Shown here piece by piece: positions 23,301 to 38,300 of a DNA stretch of 64,000 nt. Within the stretch, counting starts at the first letter, position 1, and each line of letters opens with the position of its first letter. Both the position numbers and the translations under genes were made by a program. The stretch comes from Membranipora membranacea (Eukaryota; Bryozoa; Gymnolaemata; Cheilostomatida; Membraniporidae). The stretch covers positions 12,772,001-12,836,000 of the forward strand of contig OU612065.1 of the NCBI GenBank assembly GCA_914767715.1, in the 5' to 3' direction. The notes beneath the pieces are model-generated. The model saw only the letters and a list, made by a program, of their open reading frames with translations. It did not search any database and was not told where the DNA came from.

Positions 23301-26300
23301 TTATATACTCTTTACGCACATTAAAAATGGGACAAATTTTGAATGTCCAAAACACAAATTACAACTATTTGTATGCAAGAAAAATATTAAAAATCATAAC
23401 AAATTATACAATATAGACAGCGTACAGAGTACGTTAAAATGCTATGAATAGGACTAAATATTACCAGGTCTGTGTCGAGATCCTGAGATGATGCCTCCTC
23501 CACTTCCTGTTCATAACTCTCCTCCTCTGTTGATGCCTGGGCAGCTTCAGCCTCCTTTAATAACAAGGATAAAAGGGGACATGGTAGGGTGAAAAGATAC
23601 CCGGTCTCTCTGAGCTATATTTATCATTGGTTGGGAATAATAACTAAAATACACATGAAAATATCATTAAAACGTTTTTTTCATACGAATATTTTTGCTA
23701 TTGGTTAAACCATGTGACCATCAGATAACTTTATTAGCTTTGATAAGTTTGATAACTTACCCTGGTACGCTTTACATCAGGTGCCTCATTCTCATCATCA
23801 GCCTCATATTCATCTCTTGTTCTCTTGGCTCTGCCTGCTTCATTGCCCGAGGCTTGCTCAATGCTGGTACCATCTCCAGCTCCTAGTGTGTCTATGAGGT
23901 ATTAAATGTTTCAGTAAGACATATTGCATGAAAATGGGTTCATGAATTAAAAAAATCGGCTGCAGCAAACTTTCAATGCACTAACAGATTTGGCACCACA
24001 GAAAAAGCCAATGATTATTCTTATTACAACAACAACATGTTACGAAAGAAGCAAACTAAGATAAGACTTGAATGATCCATGAAGCTTATTAAATTATTAT
24101 TCAGAACCTTATAACTTACCCGTTTCAGCGCTTGTGGATTGTGATACAGCCTCCGTGTCACTCCCACTAGGCTGCTGGGCACTTGTTCCAGCTTGTCTAG
24201 ATACTATGGCTGTTGGTACATCACTAGTGACTGGAGTGAAACTCTGAGACGGGACACCAGGTGCCCCTTGCAACACATTAGATTGACTGGATACAACAGG
24301 TTCTCCAGTGGCAATAGGCATGACAAGAGCCTCAGGTGTACTCTGCATGGAATGAATTGGCACAGCAGGTGCCTCAGCAGAGCTCTGCTGCAGCTGACTG
24401 GTGACAACAGGTGCCCCTGATGTCTGTGGCTGATGGGGCTGAGTTGACACCACAGTCTGAGGTGAGACAGATTGTACAGCAGGAGATGACACTATGGTAG
24501 AGGGAGTTACTGTGACAGCTGGTAACGCTGATGAGGAGAAACTCGAGGAGAACTGCGAGGATGAAAGGTCAGATATGACTGACTGACCAGAATTTCCACT
24601 TGAGGATGAAGGAATGTTGGCGGTCTGCTGCTGGGCTGAGGGAGGAACTATACCAACAACTGGCTCTACAACATAAAGTATAGTTAGTTATAGGAGCATA
24701 ACGCCAGGATTGCAGAAAATTCAAGAAACAAAAGCCCTAATTGAATGGTGTTCATATAAACAAGGAATGGTCAGCTTGAACTTATTCTTAAATTTACCTT
24801 CAACAGAGGTTGATGGTGAACTCTGTACATCTTGGGGTTCTGCGACACTTGTAGTGGGCATCACTGTAGCAGTCAGTTGCTTGTGCTGTGCCATTGGTCT
24901 GACTTCAATGGTTTTTACCCCTCTCTTTGAATCAGCACTGCAATTGGAACATTGATCAACAATAGAGTTGCCTTCTCCTTGATCAACAGGGTCAAAGAGG
25001 GAACAATTCCAAAATGTACAACGTCAGCATGTTCAATAGGGTAAATGGTGTTATTATCACTGTCACAGTTTTATTCATGAATATTTTTTATTATCCATGA
25101 ATATATTTAATTTATTATTCGCTATTGCTCACAAGGCTAGAAAATTATGTTCTCAATTTTTCTGAAACCTCAGTGTAGCCTCATTGACAACTTACCTAGC
25201 AGAGATATGAGACGATTGGCTATTATTCGGACCAGTCATTGATTTCTCCTCCATCAAGCTCATCAGCTTGGCTTTACTTTCATCCAACTCCTGTTGCATC
25301 TCCTCAATACGATTCTCTAAAAAGCGAGAACATTTGTGAAAGGAACTGGAACTGTTTTGAACAGTGCGGTAATTGTAAAATGGCAAAAGTGAAATATTTC
25401 AGGCTGCTTAGGCTCTTACTGTACCAAGCTACCCTTCTTATTTTTCACAGTCGAACTTGATGATGATATTTGGAAATACGGGATCAATATACAATAGTTT
25501 AGGTGGCAGCTACCGGTATTCAAAATAAGTAAGAACTTAAATCTATAGTCAAGTAATAAGATTACCTAGATGTGTTTTGCTGTTACGCAGCGATACTATC
25601 TCAGTTTGTTTGTTATCAAGGTTCTCCTTCTGCGTGGTAATCTTGGGTTTGAGACTATTGGTTACAAAGTCTTTCAAGGTGTTGTGCTTCTTACTAAGCT
25701 CATCAAACTCAGCTGTGGCCTTAGCATTCTTATTCTTGTCTGCAGCCAGATCCTACAAGAGATTTATTATACATCATACAAAATCAACTTCTGGGGTAAA
25801 AAATTGAAGGAACTGATTGTTCTCTCAGCTATCCAAATAAATCAGACAACAATCAAGTAAAAATTATTTTGTGCCAAGCCTCTATTCGATGATTGCTAAT
25901 TTGAGCAAGTAGTAGTAAATTTTTGAGCAGGTAAACTTCGAAAAGTACCTTACCTCTTCAAATTTAGCTATCTTGTTGTTAGCCTCGGTAAGCTTTGTTT
26001 TCACATCCTCGAGGTCGGAGGTCATACTTGTGATGACCTCATCTCTACTGGTAAGCTGCTCCTTCAGATCAGATATCTCAGTGTGCAGTTTACTCTCAGC
26101 CTCTCCTGCGCAAAACAATACATATATATATATATATATATATGAACTTTATTTGGATAATACTAATTCGCTGAGAATGTTTTACAGAATACCAAAAAAA
26201 AATGAAAAGAAAAAAGTCACAAAGATGTTAATGCATAATTGATGAGAAATATAATCTGGATCATCTCTTAAAATTTGAAATGCATGGACTTGATCTTATG

Positions 26301-29300
26301 CGAATTGGTAAATAATTGAAAGTGGTGGCTTTAGTGTTGTTAAAAAAAGAAGTGTTTGAGAAGATTTTTTAAGTAAATACATGATCATCTTCATTTTCAA
26401 ACATGTAAAAAACTTGATGTGTTATATTGATGAATTGGTAAACAACCAGTTTCCACATTTCTTTTTATCATAAGGTTGCCCATAATCATCCATTTATCGC
26501 ATTACAGAATAATCGACGAATCTAATCTCCAACAATGACAATGAGAGCTTACCTGCTGAGGATGTAGTCTGAGATGAAGATTGGGTGGGTGTAGAACCCT
26601 CCCCTCCTGAAGCAGTACCACTTGTATTACCCCCACCAGTCTCTTCAACCAACTTTGTATATTTAGTCTTGTAAGTGCGCCCGATCTTTTTCAGCTGCAA
26701 ATATTAATATGCTATGACTGTATGTCTGCTCTGCATTATTATAACCAATCAAAATATTTTGGCAAGAACCAAAGATCTAACAACGGTGATAATCATCGTG
26801 ATCTCAAAGTCTCTGGTTAGAACCAATAACATTGATATTGCTAGCGCAGTGACAATTATGAGTTGATTGTGGACCAAAATGGTTTGCAAGTAAGTCATCT
26901 TAGAATACAAGCCATGTTTACATGCATGATATGCGCCCCGCTCTTTCACGGCCACTTCTTTATTATACTCACATCATTGACCATCTTTTCTTTCTTTGCC
27001 AGATCATCATCTTTTCCTTTGACCACCTCCTCTAAAGATTTAACCTTCTCTTCCAGTTCTTTGATCTGGGCTACCAGCTTATTCTTCTCTTCCCTATAAA
27101 GTGTCAGATGTACTTTACACATGATAAGCAGGGTGAGCAAATGTGACCTGCCTGCCATTAATTGTAGATGAAGAGAGAGAGAGATTTTTAATGTCGGGTG
27201 CATCCTACGCTCGCACTATGCACAAGTACTTAGGCTCTAGCTTTTTATAAGAATCGTTTTGAACAAGCCAGCAGTAAAACCCATATCAACTTTTGGACCT
27301 TCCTTCGGATGCGTAATCACAAAAACAAAGTCAGATTTACTCATACTTACTCTGCTATGGAGGCACTTGATTTCAACTTAACAGCCTCAGCCTTAGCAGA
27401 ATTGAGCTGTTGAGTAATATCTGCAATAGTCTTGCTATGTTCGTCAACCTGGGATCTGTAAAATAAAATATAATAGACAACATGAGTCATAAATTGATCC
27501 ATGATTGATTATTGTTTATGGTACAAAGATCAAGTGTTGCAGATTGTGTAGAAGTATGAGGCTACTATAACTAACTCCTTGGCTTCGTCCGATACCCAGT
27601 TTTATGGTTGGTAATAATCGCAATGTCAGGTATTCATTGAGATAAGTGACCCACTTTTGTTTCGTCTCATCCTCAGCCCTTTCCTGACTGTGTTTCTGTA
27701 GTAGGTTATTGACACGCTGTTTCCAGTGTTCCACAGCTTGGTTAAGTGAGATCTTTTCTCCCTCTAGACTCTGCACCTTTGTCTCATATTCAGATGACTT
27801 TTGCTCCAGAGGTACCATAGCCTGCTGCAAATCCAGCACCTGCACACACACCAATATAGCTGGTCATTGAAAACCCTGAGTGTCTGTTTCATGCCACGAC
27901 AAAGAACAGTGGAAGCACATTGATAATATTAGATTGGGTAGCTCCCAAGTAAGTTTGTAATGGCAAGAATAATGTAATATGATGCAACCAGGAATGTCTG
28001 CAGGGGACAAATATCTGCAGGACAGTCATGGTACCGTCGTGATAATAACTTGTTACTCTCAGCCCTGGTTCAGTGTATCCGTATTCTCACCTGTCTCCCA
28101 AGTGTATCGATCTTGGGCTGCATGGTATCTTTCTCCTGTCTTAGCATTCTGTTACTGTCTGTAAGGACATTGATCTGTTCGACTTTACGTAATAGTTCGG
28201 CATGCTGAGCACGCGTCTGTATGTCTATGTCAGCTTGAGATTTCTGACCGGCCAGCTCATCCTTTGACAGCTTCAACTCACCCTCCACAAAGTTAACCTT
28301 AGCCTGAAGTTTCTTACATTCAGCTGTGGAGCCCTCCAACCTGTAAATATGACAGAAATTTAACATCGACTTTGCTCAGGATAGAGCTGTGTAAACGCTA
28401 AAGAACCTTGTATTTGACCAAAATAGCTGCTTGGAAACTAAGAGACTACAGGTTGCTGCCTACAGCTAATACTGTACACAAACTGTGTATCGGATATAAC
28501 AGAACCTTGGAGAACAAGAATTATTCTATGTTAATAGTTTTTCTGGCAACATGTGCCCGGCTCTTAGCTCTTAGTATGTAACAGGGGAAAACTGTGTGTA
28601 ACGGATTTTTCTACCACAATTCAAAACAGTATCACTTAATCACTTACATGGGCAAATAATACTAATAACATAATACACTTACTTAGTTTCATATAGCTCC
28701 TTGTCCGTACGTAGTATTCTGATCAGCTCTAACATCCTCTCGTTACTCAGATTCTCTCCCTGTTCTTCTCCCTCAGCTGCTGCTGCTGATGGTTCTCCTG
28801 CTGTCGAAGCAGCAGCTGTGGAGACAGTCGCCTTCTCTGTTGAAGATTCTTGTTTACTTGACAACTACAAAAGAGACAACATATTTGCACTGAGACATTC
28901 GGTGAAAGTAGTAACTGTCTATTCAGCTTTAAAATGAAAAGTATTTATTTTCGCAAAAAAAACCAAATCAAACCAGGTATTCTCCCTGATCAAACGGTCA
29001 GGCTACATTTTAAACCGACAAAAATTTGATATTATTTTTGGCACTTACATTGATCACAGATATCCCAAAACATAGCAAAATTCTTCACATATGCACAAGT
29101 CAAATACAAATGTTCAGCTTGAAGAACAGCTTCAACTGGTAGACAACCTTTTCAATTTTGAGTTACAATCCAACATGTTTGAGAGCACATTACAATGCAA
29201 CCTCCGTGTATGGAGTGGTATATGCAGTGCTTATCACAATTAAAACCATACATATAGATCATAGAGTTTACAGCTTTACACTCACATATTCAAGTTGCTG

Positions 29301-32300
29301 ATGAAGGATTGTGGTCTGCAGCTTACTCTCCTGATGCTGTGACTCTAGCGCTTGTAAAGTTTGCCTATAGGTCTTCTCTCGCTCTTCAAATGATGTCTAA
29401 ATAACAAATAAATGAGATAAAGATGTATGTTATGGTAGGCGGTTCACTGACTTGTAATATGAACATAGCACATATATCTTAAAATGCATCATCTAGTCAG
29501 CCATTTCAAAGATAATATTAATTCATGAAATAATCAGCATCCATTTTATCAAACTTAAAGGGCAACCAGGGTTTCAAACAACTTCTCATTGGCCCTCATT
29601 GATTAATAGTAGATTGCACCTTCTGCAGAGGGAAAAAGACAAAATCTAATTCGGATGATTATTCAGCCAGAATTCTTCTGAAACATTTCATCCATCAGGT
29701 ACTCAAACTCAGCTAAAACAGAATACCACAGAGCAGTTTCCTGTTCCTGTTATTATTTAGCCTGTGCTCTATCATCATTACAGCAATGTCTTGGAACCTC
29801 CCCATAACCGAAGTGTTACCCAGCTTAGAGTCCGCAACTAGTTTGAGTTTTGCATCGCGTAATGCACAAAGCTGATACTGCCTAGCACATTATTTACTAC
29901 CTGTTAATGCATTGCTGCGAAACCTTGGTTGCCCTTTAAGGACACGGTTACAACTTGTAATGAGACATTTTATCTCAGGATTTTCTCAGATCGAGTAGAC
30001 GACTTACATGGTTGGTCTTGAGTTCAAGCTCCAGTTTGATAACCTCGTTGTTTAGCTGCATGACCTTGTCCTGGAGAGTTTCCTTCTCGTTACAAACCTT
30101 TCTACATTCATCTGTCGCCTTCATGCTAGTCTGGAGCTCTGTCTGATACTTAGCTGATAGCTGCAGAATAACGAAATACCACTAATCACGTGAATGTTTT
30201 GAGTAAAAGTCCAGCCATTTTCTTTCAACATAAAATCAAATTTGCTGGAGCATTTATTCGGGAACAGAGAAATTCAGATATTTAAAAGTTCAACTTTCAC
30301 AAAGAAATAAACTCTATCATCTTCAAATTTCTTGTGATCATTGTTTGTCATGGTCTGTCATAGTCTGTCCCGACAAGCTTTGGTTTAATCTCAAGTACGC
30401 CTACCTCCTCATTAAGTTTTGAAGATTGCTGTAGGTCAGCCCTTGCCTGTGCTTCTACCTGCTCCTTGCTTTGAAGGCGTTGTTTGTATGAGTTAAGGCT
30501 GGACTTTAGTTCAGCTATCTCATTAGACAAATTGCTCTTGAGTTGCGCAAGCTCTGTCTCTAAGCTAGTTTTCTGTTCAAAGGTTGTGTCATTCTGCTGG
30601 ATGACCTGCTTATGCTGAGCTCTAATGGTATCCAGCTCTATAAAAAAACACGTTGTTTAAAATTGATTAAACTAAGAGAAGAGTATAACTATTCGTTGAT
30701 CATTTTTGTGGGTAGTGAACATAATGTCTTACTCTGTACAGATAATTAAACGTGATATTTGCAAACTATTTCTCAATGCAAGTTGAGTGAACAGGGCGCA
30801 TATCAGCTCCAATTTCTCATTAAGAAATCTGCCAATCGAGAAAACTGATCAGTAAAAAAACTGATATTTCTTATCACATTGCCCTAACAACTAATTTCCA
30901 AGAGTTATGGTACAGGTTTTGAATTGACTGTGTTTGAGGTTGAGTCACAATCTGTGGCTGAGATTAGACAAAAGATGTAATCTCAAACAATCCTGCATCA
31001 TGAATGGTTTTTTTTAAATCTTTAATTACTGACAGTCTAAACAACCTATTCAATTTTTTTTTTATCTAAACACACCAGACTGAAGTTGCGCCGCCTGTTT
31101 CTCTAATGATTCTTGTATCTGTGTGTTTGTAGTTGTCTGCTCTCGTAGAGTCAGCTCCAGCCTATCAGATGCCTGTCTGTACTCATCAGAAGCCTCACCA
31201 GTCAGTCTCAGCTGATCCTTCAGTGCTGTGACCACACAATAAATACTCAAACACATTATGCACCAGAATGACTAAAGATTATACATATCCTACATAGTAT
31301 ATTGTGTAACTCAAAATTAAACATTAATTGACCACACATATTTCCTATTCGCTTGAAAACCCATGAGATGTCAGGACTCGGCTAAATGGTGGCCCTTCCA
31401 TTAAAGTGACAGTCCTATTAGAAAAGTGGATATATTACCCCAGTAACTCGAATATTGTGAGTTCATAAGGCAAAACAAAAATATTAAAAAATGAAAATTG
31501 TGGATAATAGCATTTTAGTTCTTTAAAAATATTTTAGCAAAGATCATAGTGGATCATAGTGGTCAGGGGGAGGCAATAATTCACTATGATCCACTATGAT
31601 CCCAATTTTCAGACTTTGCAGCAGTTTTACTGCAACATGGTTTACAGGCTGTTTCAATTCATATGCCCGAATGACTTTTCAGCCTGAGATCTTTAAAACA
31701 ATACCAAACATGGCCTAGTAGGACTGTCACTTTAAACAATTGTATCAAGTTAAATTTTAATTAAAGAATAAAACAGCCAGCTGGAGATGTCTGTCAGAAT
31801 TGATATGTAATAAATTCACCAATATTGGCGTTGAAGAACATACCTGCTATCTCAGATTTAGCTTGCTTGAGATCCTGGGACTCCACCGCATCCTCAGCAC
31901 CAGATGTACCTTCTCCAGATGTACTGCCTTGGTTAACAGAGCTCTAAATGAACAAGATAGAAACATTAGGCAGTTTGGACATCTTCATATCCTGAGAAGT
32001 GATCTAATATAAATCCTCCTGATGGTTTATCTGATAGAAAAGTTGGAAATTGCAGGCAATATTAGCTACTGAAATCCTTACCTGACGTTGAGTTTTCTGT
32101 TCCTCGATAGATTTGATAAGCTTCTCTTGATTAGCAGAGAGCTCCTTCTCCAGCTGCTCTACCTTGTGTTTCAGATTGTCCTTCTCTGTGCTGTGCAGGT
32201 TATCAGCTGTGCTTATCTGCTGCTTGAGAGTTTCTATCTGTTTATTGAGTACTTGTTTGTCATTCTCCATATGTTCAAGTCTGGACTGATAATGAACCTT

Positions 32301-35300
32301 CATCTCTGAGTTTGATTGATGAATACTAGTCTGTAATAATTGTAATGCAATTTTAATCTCAGTGAACATAGCAGAAGAGCTGCCGTGGCATAATGACAGA
32401 TTAAAATGGGGACTGCCATAATTGCTTCCTTTTAAGAAAACTGTCTTGAGCCCATGAAAAAAAAAACAATTTATAGTTGCCCAAAGCCAAAATATGCCGA
32501 GCTCAGTTTATAACGTAGAAAAACGAATGAAACCTGTAAAGCCTGAATTGTTGATCGACAACAATGACACAGAGCAATATCATACAAAGGAAATTCTGAA
32601 ACCCTGTTTGAGAAACAGCTGTTGAAAAACTTTCATGTCAATGAGTCTGTGATCATCATTAGACGGAAGTTTGGTGCTGCTACCAAGTAATGCCATGGAA
32701 TTCTATCACTGATGAAATGATTGAGTATCTGAGCCTATAATGAAGTTATTAGCTGACTCAGCAGTCACTGCTACAATGAATACCTGTATATCCTGCAGAT
32801 TGGAGAGCATCTGCAGCTGAAGGTTACAATCCTTTTTAGCAGTATCAGCTTCAAGTTGTGCTCTCCTACATGATGTTTTCAGTAATTCAACTTCAGTTCT
32901 CAGCTGTTGATTTGAAGCTTCTGACTTGATCGAGCTTTGTTGACTACCAGATAACTCCTGCTTTAGGCTTGAAACAAGTGCCTCATTCTGAAGATAACAG
33001 TTATAAAGGTGAACAGTCACAAGATAAAAATTTAAGATTAATTTTTATGCTCTTCACAGACAAAATAAAGTCATGTGTCAAGAAATTTTACAAAACAAAT
33101 TGTACACTATCAGCTTTCTTGTAAAACTTTTATTAGCCGCGTTCAGCGGGAGGATTGATATTTTTGCTACCAATAGAAAGGCAAACGATTTTTGGGAATA
33201 CAGTGAATTTACTAAAATGTCATGATGGTGAGTTCATCCTTTTTCGGATAACTGACACAGCCAAGACACATATTATGGAGAATTGAACTTTTCAGGAATA
33301 ACAAGTACACTAAACATAATAGTTGGTTTATACCCGAAGGTGAACAAAGTAAGATACCTTTGCCACCAGATTAGAGTACTGCTCAGCTTTAGTCCTCAGT
33401 GCATTGATCTCCTGTTTGTATGCAACAACATTCTTCTCTAGCACCTTTGAGCTCTCCAGTGAATAGTCAAATTGAGTGGTGAGCTTAGCATTATTCAGTT
33501 TGAGTTCATTGAGCTCTCTTTGCGTAGACTCTAACTGAGATTCCAACTTCCTGTAAAATATTGTTACTTATTACAAACACCACGTACTGCTAAAAAATAA
33601 CAAAACACAGAAACTAAAGGATTTGGAAAAATGTTACACCAACCATGCGGTTTTGCCACCTGAAGATGTTCCTGAACACATCGTATTGCTCAGGATTCTA
33701 AATATATATTTATCAAACATCCATGGTTGTCTGAGTAAGTGTCATACCCTTGGACATCTTCATATTTCTGTCTAGCGAGTTTCATCTCATCCTGAATCTT
33801 AGTCAGAGCTTCCTTGGAGGAATGCAGCTCATTGTTCAGAGCTTTCAGCTTCTCATTGTCCACTTCTGTGATTGGACGTTTTGGTGATGCCTTTGCTTGT
33901 GCCTGGAAACACAACATCCGAATATTTTATCACAATAACAGCTGAACAAATGACAATCCGACATGCTTGAAGTCAGTGAAAACTTTGAATTTATGAGGTA
34001 TGAGTTATATTTGAATCAATATTACAATATCCTCTCAAAAATGGAACACTAATGTTCATTTCCAGTGACTTTCTTGTAATAACGCTGGCGGATGGAGTTA
34101 ATTGAAAGAAATATAAATAAACATATAAATTGATATATGATTATGTCTGCAACAACATATGCATACCTCCTTGAACTCGCCTTGCTCCACGAGCCTCTTG
34201 TACATGTCCTTCTGTTTGATGATACTCTGTACCAGCTCCTCCTGTTTGAGTCGGCTCTGCTTGAGGTGTTCCACTTCCTGTCTAGTATTCTCTAACTCCT
34301 TCTTCAGTGCCTCTGTAGCCACACCCCCTTCCTCATGGCTCTCCGCCTTCTCCTGCTCAGCAGAAAGCTCTCGCAGTGCGGAGCGAAGCTGCTGGTTCTG
34401 TTTCTGGAGTTCTTGAATGTCTCTGAGTTAAATAAATTACAATATCAAGTCTTTGTTTGTACATTACAGGAAGCACAAACAATAAAATGCATCCGCTCAA
34501 TATAAAATCTAACTACAATTACATTCGGGTTACAAAATATATTTGAGTTGGTGCGCTAAGACTTACCGGAATGAGACGAGCTGTGTAGATATAACAGAGG
34601 CTGAAGTGTGGGTGGTACTACTGACTAGAGTGGAGCTGTCATCATCTACAACACGACCACCCTTAGCTATGTGTATCTCCTTAGTTAGTATCTGTACCTG
34701 TAATCAGATATCAGAGTTGATACAGTCTGTGCGGTAACAAAATCAATATCAGTAGGTGGGCCGACAAACAAAAAGATTTTGAGTGAGTGATAGTTTGAGA
34801 TCAGACAGATCTTGGATCATTTCATATCACTGGTTCTGTAAAAGAATATGTGCCACGAAAATATCTATCCATATCAGCTGCTGAATTTCAGCTGGTTATC
34901 TGCACTTGATCAGCTGATGTGATACATTGTTCATCTGTCAGCGTTGTGTCTAGCTCTTGAGCATGATGAATAGTTCCGCACAAAATTGAGCAAGTTATGA
35001 ATTGATTGACTTTACCTGACTAGCTAAGTCTTCTCCATCTGCTCTATACCTTTCAGTCTCCTTCTGATAATGGGTCGCCATTCTCTTCGACTCTGTCAAC
35101 TTTCTCATCTCGGCATCCAGATTCTGCAACAATTTCAAATAGTGAACCTCACAAATATCCACATCCGGTAATCTGGTCTTGTTTTGCAGACAATTCAACT
35201 GCTGTCTATACAAGTTTTAGGGACAAACATTATTGTAAAGAAGTTTAATTAGGAATTGACATGCACATCCCTATGACTTGCCTTATTTAACCAAGAACTC

Positions 35301-38300
35301 CAGATGGAGTCTCCCATGTCTACTTTAATCATTAGAATATATACATACATTTAGATTCTGTTTGAGCTTCTCACTCAGTTTCTCCACCATACCATTAGAT
35401 GCCTCATATGCAGTTCTGATCTGAATGACCTGAGGCTTCATAATCTCCATTTCCTGTATATACCATCAAAACATTATTATAAAATTACAACACCCAAACC
35501 GGTAGGTATACATTACTAAGGTGAATTGTCTCACATAATTATACCATGTTGAGAGTGTGTACAGAAACCACACCCACCGCTAAAAGACTGAACAGCCAAA
35601 ACTAACACAGAACCACAAAACATTGATGTACATTATAAAGTTTGTTACTGTGTCCTATAAAACTCCTATAAGCTTGTAGGGGAGAATCAGATAGTGAATG
35701 CTTTACTGACTACTGCTAAAACAAAGTGGGCATCATGAAGTGGAGTCAAGAGTAGTGATGGCGTAGTAATATTTTACTGAATTGAAAGGAGAATTCTAAC
35801 ACTAACCCTAAGTAGAGTGTCGAAGCTCTCATTAATCCTAGTGTTCTCGGCCTTCTCTAGTATAAGCTGCTCAGCTGTCTGGTGATATTTATGATATAGC
35901 TGGGAGTAAGTCAGCCCGGATTTTATTAGTTTAGCCAGCTCAGCAGTGACATCAGGAGATTCAGAGCTTTCCTTCATCAACTCATTCATCCTGACTAACT
36001 CTCCCTCGATCTGTCCGATGTGCTCATCTATAGTATAAATATGATTCATCCTTTATGACTACGATGATCCAAAAACAAATCATGTCGATAAATATGAAGC
36101 ACGGACATAATATAATTAATACTAGATAGAATCATAGGGCGGCATTGTTGACTGATATCACTATTTTGGGTTCATTTACTCGACCTACTAACTTACCCTT
36201 TGCTGTGATGATGTTCCCTAACTCTGATACTTCTGAAAGTTTCTGTGACATGGTCTCTTCATGCTCTAAAAAAAGACAATGATGATAAACAGAGTTCATT
36301 GATCAATAGACAGATAGTGTTAACTTAGTATTATGTATCCCAAAACCTAAATTAGAATACCAAACCCTTTGCAATGTTCACTTTCAAATTCTTCCAGGGA
36401 CAAAAGCCAAAATCAAAGTACAAAACCCTGTAGACATTAGATCATAAACATAGTCACATTTGTCCAGTTCATGATTTCTAACACACTCATCTAAGAACTA
36501 GAAGTTTTTATTGCAGACCATTGGCTCTCCAACTGTTTGACAGTAAAAGTAAGGTTGAGCAACCCTTTAAAGATCTAACTACAAGCCAATTTCTAGTTAT
36601 ATGTAGCTAGTACCATCATTGGCAAAATGTTCACTCATTTATTCTTATCATAGAGTTATAAAGTTCAACAACAGCTTACATAAGAAAATCGAAAAACAGT
36701 ACAAACTTTAAAATTAAATTTTAGACAGACAGACCTTTGGTCAGCTGTTCGAAGCATTCTTTGTACTCAGCAGCAGTTTTTGCAAGGTCACGAAGTTCAC
36801 CTGCAACCTTCTGTTCTGCTTCCTAAAATACAAGTAAATACAGTAATGCAAATAGAATTGCATCCCTCAATGAGAAATAAATGAGAAGAGAACAAGTTCA
36901 GCTGTAGACCTACCAATGCAATAAATCCTTTAACCCATATCATTGTAGCCTAGCCTAGTGAAAATCGGCATTACTAACGAACAATCACAGCCACAGATTG
37001 ATAGAATAACTCAGTGATAGGTGTGATGGTAACATACCTTGTACATGTTTGTCAGTTTCTTCTGGCTGGCTAACTCTTGCCTGTGAGATTCTTCTGATGA
37101 TATGAAATTATCTCTGCACTAAAAAATTAAGTCAGATAAGATTGATGTGGTTGAAAGAGAGAGCTGTCGTAAAACAATGCACAACAACTTTGTTGTTGAT
37201 GCCACTACAAAACTAAGCAGTCAATGCAGTTGCAATGAACCACAAGTGTTTTACAATATATTGCATCTTGATCAAACAAATTATGAGTCAATAAAGATTG
37301 TTGACTAACATGCTGTATCTGTTACAGGACGGTACTCTTGCAGTATGGGACACATAAAAATTATCCTTCAAGAGAGTGAAGTTATATATAATGTCCCACT
37401 AACCTCTCTATGACGGGCTTGCTCTTGGCGCAATCGCTCAGCCAAGCTTTCACTCTGCTGTTTGTAAGTCTCTAGGAGTTGTTCTGTATTATGGAGATCA
37501 TTTTTCATAGTCTCCTGGGTATGGTGGTGATTAGAAATCTCTGAACTCTACCACAGAAAAAAAAAACATCAGGCAACATTGTTCCGTGATCGATCTATTC
37601 CAAAACAACCTTGTCAATATTGTTACTAATTATATCAATATAAGGTAAATTGGTAAATGTTTAGTGATACAACTGTGGAAGAATTATTAGAAGATTGAAC
37701 CCTACCTTCTCCATTTGTAGTCTGCTGATTTGTCTCATATATGCAAGCTTTTCAGAGTCAAGTGTGTTTCTCTCTTCAATAAGCTGAATGCATTCAGTTT
37801 TTTTTTGTGAAAGCTGTGCCTACAAGAAATTGGGAAGTCATATGAATTAAATTCACCCTCTAGTATGAGACAATTATTGATGCATGTGAAGTGACTGGCC
37901 ATTGGTAGCTGACAAAACATGACATAACGATACCATCATGATATAACCCAAATCGAATTACCTCAAACTTGAGTAATGTTACAATAATTAAGTACGCAGA
38001 TGACACTTGCATCATAGGCTGCGTAGCTAATCAATCAGATCTCAACTCCTATTTTGATGAAATCCATAGAATTGCTATACAATGTGCTGATTTAAATCTT
38101 TTATTAAACCCTACTAAGACCCAGGAAATGATGCTATCCGCTCAATATGTTAAACCTTCTACCCCTACACTTGTTTTAAATGATACTGCTATTGCTTTTA
38201 GTGATAAAGTTAAATATCTTGGTGTAATAGTCGACGATAAGCTGCGTTTTAATGATCATGTGCATGGTATAGTTTCAACCGCCTCTCAAAGGATGTATGT

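Noticed and set aside
34159-34416. Ser/Cys-rich plus-strand open frame
   Set aside because: Antisense to a TPR coiled-coil exon whose minus-strand translation aligns clearly with the family.
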